Below are positions 16,620 to 23,658 of a DNA stretch of 33,718 nt, in pieces. Source of the DNA: Planctomycetota bacterium (GTDB lineage: Bacteria > Planctomycetota > UBA8742 > UBA2392); the NCBI GenBank assembly GCA_003576915.1, contig QEVF01000036.1, positions 1 to 33,718 of the forward strand, read 5' to 3'. Positions within the stretch are counted from its first letter, which is position 1. Each line of letters opens with the position of its first letter. A model generated the notes under the pieces. The model did not search any database and had not been told where the DNA came from. It saw only the letters and a list, made by a program, of their open reading frames with translations. The position numbers and the translations under genes are program-made.

Positions 16620-16904
16620 ATGAGTGAAATCTACTCCGCCGGCAACGCGGATCGTGCCCAGCGCATCGAGCGCGTCCGCGGCAGCAAGAGGGTTCAGCGC
16701 GCCCAGACCCAGAGTCTGCCGCGCGAGTCCGACCGCGTCGAACTTTCGCAGGAAGCGCGGGCGCTCGGAACTCTCAAGGGCATGCCGGCCGTGCGGGAAG
16801 AGCGCGTAGCGGCCGTGAAGGCGAAAATCAACGACGTCAACTACGACGTTGATTCAAACTTCAGGAACGCGATGCAAAAGCTTCTTGAAGACTTCGGTGC
16901 CTGA
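16620..16904 (+). CDS. flgM: FlgM-like anti-sigma-28 factor
   Basis: The 94-residue protein has a disordered basic N-terminus and a C-terminal half typical of FlgM. DRVELSQEARAL at ~38-49 is followed by VREERVAAVKAKINDVNYDVDSN and a final LL-containing helix, which bind and inhibit the flagellar sigma factor until the hook is complete. AAGGAGG lies five bases before the ATG. A GCCGATAA box (16542-16549), identical to the -10 consensus of sigma-28 promoters, is upstream, but no matching -35 TAAA is at the right distance. No other flagellar gene is in the window. FlgM often sits with flgN or flgA, so this isolated position is unusual. Confidence 0.75.
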   Translation: MSEIYSAGNADRAQRIERVRGSKRVQRAQTQSLPRESDRVELSQEARALGTLKGMPAVREERVAAVKAKINDVNYDVDSNFRNAMQKLLEDFGA

Positions 16905-16929
16905 GCGATCAGGGACCGCTGCACACCCC

Positions 16930-16962
16930 GGGGGCCGCCGTAGCGCGGCCCCCAAGTGCTTT
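16930..16962 (+). terminator. Terminator between convergent flgM and cdd
   Basis: GGGGGCCGC (16930-16938) and GCGGCCCCC (16945-16953) form a nine-pair stem with a six-base loop, followed by aagtgcttt. It lies between two convergent stops and may serve both genes. Confidence 0.6.
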
Positions 16963-16975
16963 CTGCGGCAGGCTC

Positions 16976-17404
16976 TCAGGCCCGCGGCTCTTCAAGGTCA
17001 AAGGCAAAGGGCAGCAGTTCTGCCAACGTGAAGCTTCGCTGCACCGTCAGGTGCCCCGCCTCGTCCAAGGCGGCCGCGTGGATGCGGGTGCCGCCGTGCC
17101 CGAACTCTAAAATGCGCTGACGGCAGCCGCCGCAGGGCGTGGTCAGCGCCGCCGCCCCCTGCCCGCTTCCCAGCACCAGAATGTCCTGCACCTCACGCTC
17201 GCCCGCCTGCACCATGGCGGCCAGGGCCGCCGTCTCGGCGCAGATGCCCAGGGGGTAGCTGGCGTTCTCGCAGTTGCAGCCCGTAAAGAAAGCCCCTGAG
17301 CCCGACCTCACGCAGGCTCCCACCAGAAACTTCGAATAGGGCGCATAGGCGCGGCTGCGGGCCTGTGCGGCCAGTTCCAGCATCTGAGCGAGGGGCAAGG
17401 ACAT
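16976..17404 (-). CDS. cdd: Cytidine deaminase
   Basis: At 142 residues this is the small homotetrameric form. The zinc/catalytic motifs are complete: GCNCENASYPLGICAETAAL (catalytic C-A-E) and TPCGGCRQ with two zinc cysteines. APYSKFLVGA near residues 21-30 forms the nucleoside pocket. It converts cytidine and deoxycytidine to uridine and deoxyuridine in the cytoplasm. It is divergent from a concentrative nucleoside transporter gene, with 119 bp between starts, so the pair should import and salvage pyrimidine nucleosides. It is unrelated in sequence to the defence deaminase at the left end. Confidence 0.9.
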   Translation of the reverse strand: MSLPLAQMLELAAQARSRAYAPYSKFLVGACVRSGSGAFFTGCNCENASYPLGICAETAALAAMVQAGEREVQDILVLGSGQGAAALTTPCGGCRQRILEFGHGGTRIHAAALDEAGHLTVQRSFTLAELLPFAFDLEEPRA

Positions 17405-17523
17405 GAGGACAGGTTAGCAGGGGGCGGCATGAGTGGCCGCGCAATTTGCGGAGTCGCTTTTCGGCTTTACGCTGGGGCCTGGCCCAGCCACACTTTGCGC
17501 CTTCTTACGTTCGTGGAGCGGCC

Positions 17524-18741
17524 ATGGAACGGCTGGTCAGCCTGCTGGGCCTGTTTGTGATGCTTGCGGCGGCCTTTGCGCTGTCAAACAACAGGAGGCG
17601 CATGCCCTGGCGCCTGATTGTCACGGGCATCGTGCTGCAGTTCGTCGTCGGCCTGCTGATCCTGCAAACGGAGCCCGGCCTCTGGCTGTTCCAGGGTATG
17701 GGCGACGCCATCAACAAGTTCCTGGAGTTCTCAAACGCCGGCGCCAGCTTCGTGTTCGGCAGCAAGCTGGTGAACGAGAAGGGGCAGTGGGGGCTGGCGT
17801 TCTTCGTGCTGCCCACGATCATTTTTGTGTCGGCCGTGATGTCGTGCCTCTTCTATCTGGGCATCATGCAGCTGGTGGTCAAGGGCATGGCCAAGGTCAT
17901 GGTCTGGGTCATGGACACCTCAGGCAGCGAGTCCCTGGCGGCTGCGGCCAACGTGTTCATGGGACACACCGAGGCCCCCCTGGTCATCCGCCCCTATCTG
18001 CTGACCATGACGGAGAGCGAGCTTCTGGCCATGATGACGGCGGGCATGGCCACAGTGGCGGGCGGCGTCATGGCGGCCTATGTCGGCTTTGGCGCCGACG
18101 GCGGCCACCTGCTGACGGCCAGCGTCATGAGCGCACCGGCGGCCCTGGTGATCTCCAAAATCATGATCCCGGAAACCGGCGAGTCCGTCACCAAGGGCAC
18201 CGTCAAGATCGACATCCCCAAAGAAGACAGCAACATCCTTGACGCCGCCTGCCGCGGCGCAGGTGATGGCCTGAAGCTGGCGCTGAATGTGGGCGCCATG
18301 CTGATTGCGTTCGTTGCCCTCATCTACATGTGCAACGCGGCCCTGGACCTGCTGCCCGATTTCAACGGCCAGCCCCTGACCTTCCAGCGCATTCTGGGCT
18401 GGGCCCTGGCTCCCGTGGCCTGGCTCATGGGCTGCCCCTGGGAAGACTGCGAGAAGATCGGCGGCCTGCTGGGTACCAAGACCGTGCTCAACGAGTTCAT
18501 TGCCTACATCGAGCTGGGCGCCATGAAGGACCAGATCAGCCCCCGCAGCTTCACGATTGCCACCTACGCGCTTTGCGGCTTTGCGAACTTCGGCTCCATT
18601 GCCGTGCAGATTGGCGGCGTGGGTAACCTGGTGCCCGAGCGCCGCCGCGACATCGCGCGGCTGGGCATCAAGAGCATGATCGGCGGCACCCTGGCAGCTT
18701 TCACGACGGCCTGCATTGCGGGCATCCTGATCAGCGAGTGA
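17524..18741 (+). CDS. Concentrative nucleoside transporter (NupC/CNT family)
   Basis: The 405-residue inner-membrane protein has the CNT-family gate and core. The N-terminal helices include IVTGIVLQFVVGLLIL and the gate domain follows near FVFGSKL. The core motif GHTEAPLVIRPYL (~157-169) and the C-terminal LNEFIAYIEL and ALCGFANFGSIAVQIGG segments are characteristic of Na+/H+-coupled nucleoside carriers. The start at 17524 has GGAG five bases upstream. The 248-bp downstream gap has a weak 8-bp inverted repeat (CAGGGGGC 18747-18754 / GCCCCCTG 18790-18797) that may end transcription. Confidence 0.9.
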   Translation: MERLVSLLGLFVMLAAAFALSNNRRRMPWRLIVTGIVLQFVVGLLILQTEPGLWLFQGMGDAINKFLEFSNAGASFVFGSKLVNEKGQWGLAFFVLPTIIFVSAVMSCLFYLGIMQLVVKGMAKVMVWVMDTSGSESLAAAANVFMGHTEAPLVIRPYLLTMTESELLAMMTAGMATVAGGVMAAYVGFGADGGHLLTASVMSAPAALVISKIMIPETGESVTKGTVKIDIPKEDSNILDAACRGAGDGLKLALNVGAMLIAFVALIYMCNAALDLLPDFNGQPLTFQRILGWALAPVAWLMGCPWEDCEKIGGLLGTKTVLNEFIAYIELGAMKDQISPRSFTIATYALCGFANFGSIAVQIGGVGNLVPERRRDIARLGIKSMIGGTLAAFTTACIAGILISE

Positions 18742-18888
18742 AGGATCAGGGGGCAAAAGGGGAGAGAAAATCCGGAATAGGGTGCCAAGGCCCCCTGTTA
18801 CACCGGCGATCGTGACGAAGCGGCAGCGATAAAAGCGGACTGGCCGAGACCACAATGGTGTGGCGGTGCAAATTCCGTGGTTGAACTG

Positions 18889-18917
18889 TTGCTTTGCGGC
18901 AGAATCGTGCGTAGAGT
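18889..18917 (+). promoter_or_regulatory. Promoter of the Gly-rich lipoprotein gene
   Basis: TTGCTT (18889-18894) and TAGAGT (18912-18917) are separated by 17 bases. The implied leader is ~65 nt, ending in a GGGAG ribosome-binding site. Confidence 0.4.
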
Positions 18918-18989
18918 CCCCCCTTCACGATGGGGTGAGATTCAACCTGAGTTGAAGAAACCACTTAACTGTTTTGGGAGAGCCACAAT

Positions 18990-19736
18990 ATGAAGAAGCT
19001 TTTGATGCTGTGCAGCTTTGTGTCGGTTCTGGCGGTTGCGGCCTGCGGCGGCGGCGGTGCGGCGGGTGGCGGCGACGGCGGCAAGTGTGGCGGCGGCAGC
19101 GGTTGCGGCGGCAGCACTGAGAACCCGATGGCCCAGATGATGGTTGACCAGTACAAGAACGGCACCTCGAAGGCCTCGTACTACGTCGCCCTCCACAAGG
19201 ACGCCAAGGCCGGCCAGTACTGGGAAGTGAAGTCCACCTCGGAGTTCAGCGGCTACAAGAGCGAGAACACCGACAAGTGGCAGGTTGCGGCGGTCACCGG
19301 CGACGGCCCGATCGTTGAGAACTTCATGGGCAGCATGGGCATCGTGCTCGCCTACCTCATCGACACCAGCAAGTCGGCTGAGGACGCCATGAAGACCGGC
19401 AACGTCAAGAAGGCGTGGGTCGGCAAGCCCGGCGACGCTCCGGCTGAGATCAAGATCATGGACATCCCCACGGGCGGCGAGACCGGCCCGGCCCCGGAGA
19501 AGAACTACGAGGACAAGACCGAGGACTTCACCGACGTCGAGATCGCCGGCGGCAAGTGGAGCGGCAAGAAGTTCTGGATGAAGATGAAGGACGGCTCCAT
19601 GGAGAGCACGACCTGGACCGCCACCAACGGCTGGTTCAACGGTTTGATCAAGATGGAGTCCAAGATGGCGGCCGGCACCAGCAACATGGAACTCTCGAAG
19701 TTCGGAGAGGACGGCAAGCCCTGGCTCAAGTGGTAA
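18990..19736 (+). CDS. Gly/Cys-rich-headed lipoprotein of unknown function
   Basis: The 248-residue protein has a lipoprotein signal peptide (AVAAC, acylated Cys19). A glycine-rich linker with two more cysteines follows (residues 20-42). The mature domain is rich in Lys, Asp, Trp and Tyr (e.g. QYWEVKSTSEFSGYKSE, KWSGKKFWMKMKDGSMES) and has no motif that I recognise. Codon use is strongly biased to C-ending codons, and the gene has its own promoter, GGGAG site and strong terminator. It looks abundant and monocistronic. It could be a structural or ligand-binding envelope protein; I cannot assign a function. Confidence 0.7.
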   Translation: MKKLLMLCSFVSVLAVAACGGGGAAGGGDGGKCGGGSGCGGSTENPMAQMMVDQYKNGTSKASYYVALHKDAKAGQYWEVKSTSEFSGYKSENTDKWQVAAVTGDGPIVENFMGSMGIVLAYLIDTSKSAEDAMKTGNVKKAWVGKPGDAPAEIKIMDIPTGGETGPAPEKNYEDKTEDFTDVEIAGGKWSGKKFWMKMKDGSMESTTWTATNGWFNGLIKMESKMAAGTSNMELSKFGEDGKPWLKW

Positions 19737-19760
19737 ACTGAGCCGAGAGATTCGCCATGA

Positions 19761-19792
19761 GCCGGCCCGGGTAATCCCGGGCCGGTTCGCTT
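19761..19792 (+). terminator. Strong intrinsic terminator after lipoprotein gene
   Basis: CCGGCCCGGG / CCCGGGCCGG form a ten-pair stem with a TAAT loop, followed by ttcgctt. It lies 24 bases after the stop. Confidence 0.65.
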
Positions 19793-19857
19793 GTCAGAAT
19801 TGACCGGCGGCCCGCCCCCCCTGCTCGTTACAACCTGACCCCCAACGGGAGCACTCT

Positions 19858-20919
19858 GTGAGCCAGGTCGATCCGCAGCCCCCCAGCTTGCCCTCTCCCC
19901 CCGCGACTCCCCAGGTCGTTTACCTGCCTGCCAGGTCGGGCCGCGCCACGCAGTTGCTGCTCTTCCTGCTCATCGTTGCCGTCCTGGTGTTGATTGGCCT
20001 GCAGGTCATGCCCCATCTCAAGCTGCCCGCACTGGGCGAGCCCGCAGCCGCTTCCCGCGAGGAGCTGCTCAAGCAGCTCGAACCCGAAGCCCTGATGACG
20101 CCCACGGGCCGCAGGCTCGACGTAGTCGAGTTCGGCGGGCGTTTGTTTGAGATCACCCGCGTCGTCTACGACCAGGCAGATTCCCGCCGCTGCCTCGTCA
20201 GCATCACCGTGCCGGGCAAGCCCCCGCAGCAGAACATCTTCCGCCCCGGCGACAGCTTTGACCGCGGGCGCATAGTCATCAAGGAAGTCGGCGATGGCTA
20301 CGTCGTGCTCAAATGCGACGGTGAGCAGCGCACCTTCGGCGTGCAGGGGCTGATGCCTGACGGCCCGCCGGCCCAGCCGGCGCAGCCCATGGGCACCACC
20401 CTCATGCCGCCCAGGGATTTTTCAAGTGCGGTGCCTCCGGCGCCACAGACGGGGCGCGTCAAGGCTCCCGAGCACCCCATGGCCGAGAAAGAAGCCCAGC
20501 CCGGCGGGCCGGCGGAAAGTCAGCCCGAAACGGCCGACGAAGGCACCGCCCTTGAGGACCTGCCGGAGGAGCGCCACTACAAGCTGGTGCGCGAGGATTA
20601 CCGCAAGTTCATCGACAGCCTGCCTGCTTTCTTCACGACCGCCATGGTGCTGCAGACGATCCGCGATCCCGAGAACATGCAGCCCTGGGGCATGCAGATC
20701 AAACGCATCGACTCCTACGGCAAGCTCTCGACCTATGGTCTGCGCTCGGGCGACGTGATCGTGCGCATCTCCCAGCAGGCCACACTGGGCCACGGCGACA
20801 TTGACGCCGCCTTCAAGCAGCCTTTCCGTGACTCCATCGAGATTGAAGTGGTGCGCGGCGAGAGCGTCATTCTCTTCATCATCGAGGCCGGCGTCGAGTC
20901 TCCGGCCAAGCCCCGCTAG
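19858..20919 (+). CDS. GspC-like membrane protein with PDZ domain
   Basis: The 353-residue protein starts at GTG with GGGAG just upstream. One membrane helix (~31-51, LLLFLLIVAVLVLIGLQVM) anchors it. A beta-rich domain at ~90-165 (ITRVVYDQADSRRCLVSIT, RIVIKEVGDGYVVLKCDG) resembles the homology region of GspC, the type II secretion inner-membrane component. After a Pro-rich linker, residues ~240-345 resemble the helical lead-in and a PDZ-like repeat (YGLRSGDVIVRISQ). GspC links inner-membrane and secretin parts. No other gsp gene is here, so the assignment rests on domain order alone. A regulated protease-like PDZ protein is the alternative. Confidence 0.6.
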   Translation: MSQVDPQPPSLPSPPATPQVVYLPARSGRATQLLLFLLIVAVLVLIGLQVMPHLKLPALGEPAAASREELLKQLEPEALMTPTGRRLDVVEFGGRLFEITRVVYDQADSRRCLVSITVPGKPPQQNIFRPGDSFDRGRIVIKEVGDGYVVLKCDGEQRTFGVQGLMPDGPPAQPAQPMGTTLMPPRDFSSAVPPAPQTGRVKAPEHPMAEKEAQPGGPAESQPETADEGTALEDLPEERHYKLVREDYRKFIDSLPAFFTTAMVLQTIRDPENMQPWGMQIKRIDSYGKLSTYGLRSGDVIVRISQQATLGHGDIDAAFKQPFRDSIEIEVVRGESVILFIIEAGVESPAKPR

Positions 20920-20935
20920 CCGGACGATGAAGTGC

Positions 20936-20985
20936 GGCCTGCTCACGCAACCCGGCGCTTGGGCCAAGAAGCGCTCAGGCCGATG
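20936..20985 (+). repeat. Dispersed intergenic repeat, copy 2 (shorter)
   Basis: It shares the 15-base core ggcctgctcacgcaa (20936-20950) with 5933-5947. It then continues with related but diverged sequence (cggcgcttgggcc, gcgctcaggccg). It overlaps the 3' end of the ACP-like gene on the other strand. Confidence 0.4.
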
Positions 20986-21496
20986 GCGTGGCAGCGTCCG
21001 TCCTGGGCTCCTGCACGTCCGCCGGATCTTCTGGGGCGCGCATCTTCGGCACAGGGTCACGATGCAGGGGCGGCTCGTGCTCGCTGATTTCAGCCAGACG
21101 CTCGTGAATGACCAGGGCCAGACGGCGCAGCGTGTCTGATCGCATCACGTCCAGAACCCTCACCCTGACGTCAAAGGCCCGTTCCAGGGTCGCCGCCAGC
21201 TCCATGGCGTCAAAGCCGAACACGCGAAGGTCCGCCAGCAGGCGATGCCGGGGATCGAGGCGCTCGGCTGGCACGCCCAGGGCGCGGCTCACCGCCAGCC
21301 TGAACGCGCGGCAGAAGGCCACATCCACGGGGCTGATGGCGCTGACGCCAAGGCGGAATTCGCCGTCGCCGATGGCGGGCCGGCTCTCCACGAAGTCGCG
21401 GCGCTGCAGACGGCGCCGGGCGTCCAGCAGCCCTGCCACAAAATAGGCCAGGCCGCCCGCCAGCAGAATGGAAATGAAGAAGCCGAAGTCGTGCAT
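20975..21496 (-). CDS. Membrane-anchored acyl-carrier-protein-like protein lacking the carrier serine
   Basis: The 173-residue protein starts with one membrane helix (residues 5-24, FFISILLAGGLAYFVAGLL). A region at ~65-133 resembles an ACP helical bundle (ALGVPAERLDPRHRLLADLRVFGFDAMELAATLERAFDVRV). Where ACPs have D-S-L with the 4'-phosphopantetheine serine, this has D-A-M, so it cannot carry a phosphopantetheine arm at that site. DUF1493 proteins are a related ACP-like group with a D-A pair there; this may belong with them. The Pro/Glu-rich tail (~140-173) is probably disordered. GGAG lies six bases before the ATG. It stands alone between the GspC-like and aspS genes; function unknown. Confidence 0.6.
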   Translation of the reverse strand: MHDFGFFISILLAGGLAYFVAGLLDARRRLQRRDFVESRPAIGDGEFRLGVSAISPVDVAFCRAFRLAVSRALGVPAERLDPRHRLLADLRVFGFDAMELAATLERAFDVRVRVLDVMRSDTLRRLALVIHERLAEISEHEPPLHRDPVPKMRAPEDPADVQEPRTDAATPSA

Positions 21497-21610
21497 GGCG
21501 CGCTCCGCCGTGATTGTACCTCATCACAACGTCCAAGGACCACGGCATCTTCCCCCACGCCCCGGCCAGAGTCTGAAGAAAGCCGCGTCGCGGGGCCTGC
21601 TTGGGGCCGG

Positions 21611-23494
21611 TCAGGGGGCGGGTTTGAACTGGATGCCCAACTCGTCGAGGAGTTTCTTTTCGACTTCGTTGGGAGTGTCAATCATGAGGTCTCGGCCCGT
21701 GGCGGACTTGGGGAAGGCCATGGCGTCTTGAATGGTATCCAGGCCCATGAGCAGCATGAGCATGCGGTCCAGGCCCATGGCAATCCCGCCGTGGGGCGGC
21801 GCGCCGTGCGCCAGGGCGTTCATCAGAAAGCCGAACTTCTTTTCGGCCTCTTCTTTGGTGATGCCGACGAGCTCAAACACGTCCTGCTGCCAGTCCGTAC
21901 GGTGCATCCGTATGGAGCCGCCGGCGATCTCGACGCCGTTGAGCACGAGGTCGTACTGGTTGTTGCGCAGTCCCAGCACCTGCTCCAGTGAGTATCCGGC
22001 GGCCTTGAGCCGCGCAATCACCGAGCCCTCGCTGCTCCGGCGCGCGGCTTGGGCCATGTTGCGCACCAGATCCAGGTCTTGCGGCAGAGTGAACGGGTGG
22101 TGGCTGGCGTAGAGTTTCTCCTCCTCGTCTTTGTACTCAAAGAGCGGGAAGTCGATGATCCAAACAAGCGCGAACTGACTCGGGTCCAGCAGGCCCAGCT
22201 TCTCAGCCACCAGCGTGCGCATGTGGTGCATGACGGCGTGGACGACTTTTTCCTTGGCGTGAGCGCAGATGAAAACCAGGTCGCCGTCTTGCGCCCTGCA
22301 GGCGTTGATCAGCGCCGCTTGCTCGCCCGCGGGGAAGAACTTGGCAATCGCGCCATCGAGCTTGCCGTCGGCCACTTTGAGCGAGGCCAAGCCCCCCGCG
22401 CCCATGCCCTTGGCGTCGCGCTCGAGGTTTGAAATCTGCCCGCGCGAAAACGCCTCGGCCATGCCCGGGCAACGCAGGGCCTTGACCATGCCGCCGCCCA
22501 AAGCCGCCTGCTTGAACGCGTTGAAGGAACAGGTCTTGGCCCAGTCCGTGAGCTCCGTGAGCTTCAAATCGCGCGAGCGCAGGTCGGGCCGGTCGATCGA
22601 ATAATCATGCATGGCCGTTTCGTAGGTCATGCGCTCGATGGGCGTCTTGATTTCACCCGCCTTGACCACGGGCCAGCCCGTGTGGGCAAAGCGCGCATCC
22701 TGTTGCAGGTCGCGCACAAAATTGCGCACGACGCCCTCCAGCAGGGCAATCACGTCGTCGCGCTCCACGAAACTCATCTCGATGTCGAGCTGGGAGAATT
22801 CGGGCTGGCGGTCGGCGCGCTTGTCTTCGTCGCGAAAACAGCGCGCGATCTGGTAGTACCGGTCCAGCCCCGCCACCATGCAGAGCTGCTTGAAAAGCTG
22901 CGGGCTCTGCGGCAGAGCGTAGAACTGTCCGGGGTAGGCGCGGCTGGGCACGATGAAGTCCCGCGCGCCCTCGGGCGTGCGCTTGTACAGAATGGGCGTC
23001 TCGATTTCCGTGAAGCCCTGAGCGTCGAGGGAGGCCCGCATGGACCGGATCATGGCCGCGCGCCCCTGGAGCATGCGCTGCATGGGTTGGCGCCGCAGGT
23101 CAATGAAGCGGTGCTTGAGCCGCAGTTCGGGGTCGCACTTGAGATCGTCGCGCACTTCAATGGCCGGCGTCTTGGCGGTGTTGAGCAGTTCGAGGCGGCT
23201 GACGGCGATTTCGATGTCGCCCGTGGCCAGGCGCGGGTTCACGTTCTTGGGGTCGCGCAGGCGCACGACGCCTGAAGCCATTGCGACATACTCGCCGTGC
23301 ATGGACTTCGCGGCGGCGTGGTTGGCGGGGTCTTTCTCGATGTCAAAGGCGAGCTGGACTTTGCCCGCGATGTCACGCAGGTCGATGAACACCAGTGCGC
23401 CCATTTCGCGCTTGGTGTCCACCCAGCCGCAGACGGTCACGGTCTGGCCCGCATGTTCCTTGCGAAGTTCGCCACAGCGATGGGTGCGATTCAT
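21611..23494 (-). CDS. aspS: Aspartyl-tRNA synthetase
   Basis: The 627-residue protein is a bacterial-type AspRS. It has an N-terminal OB-fold anticodon domain (~1-110), class II motif 2 FRDEDKRADRQPEFSQLDIE (220-239), the bacterial GAD insertion (~290-430) and motif 3 GGIAMGLDRMLMLLMG near the end. It charges tRNA-Asp. The residue in the REMG turn of the OB-fold is Met, where non-discriminating enzymes typically have His, so it is probably the discriminating kind. It uses ATG 23494, followed downstream on the minus strand by the ACP-like gene. No clear Shine-Dalgarno; length and ends match the family. Confidence 0.95.
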   Translation of the reverse strand: MNRTHRCGELRKEHAGQTVTVCGWVDTKREMGALVFIDLRDIAGKVQLAFDIEKDPANHAAAKSMHGEYVAMASGVVRLRDPKNVNPRLATGDIEIAVSRLELLNTAKTPAIEVRDDLKCDPELRLKHRFIDLRRQPMQRMLQGRAAMIRSMRASLDAQGFTEIETPILYKRTPEGARDFIVPSRAYPGQFYALPQSPQLFKQLCMVAGLDRYYQIARCFRDEDKRADRQPEFSQLDIEMSFVERDDVIALLEGVVRNFVRDLQQDARFAHTGWPVVKAGEIKTPIERMTYETAMHDYSIDRPDLRSRDLKLTELTDWAKTCSFNAFKQAALGGGMVKALRCPGMAEAFSRGQISNLERDAKGMGAGGLASLKVADGKLDGAIAKFFPAGEQAALINACRAQDGDLVFICAHAKEKVVHAVMHHMRTLVAEKLGLLDPSQFALVWIIDFPLFEYKDEEEKLYASHHPFTLPQDLDLVRNMAQAARRSSEGSVIARLKAAGYSLEQVLGLRNNQYDLVLNGVEIAGGSIRMHRTDWQQDVFELVGITKEEAEKKFGFLMNALAHGAPPHGGIAMGLDRMLMLLMGLDTIQDAMAFPKSATGRDLMIDTPNEVEKKLLDELGIQFKPAP

Positions 23495-23658
23495 TTATAT
23501 GTCCGTGGTTCCTGGTTCATGGTCTCGTCGTCGCCGCCATGGTCGCGCAAGGCACATCCTTCGAGGGCGGCCCTGGCGCCGCCCGGCGTGCCAATCTCAG
23601 GAGGCCCGCAGGGCATGGCGCGGGGCGCACTCCTTCAGGTGAGCGTGAGCGCCGGCCA

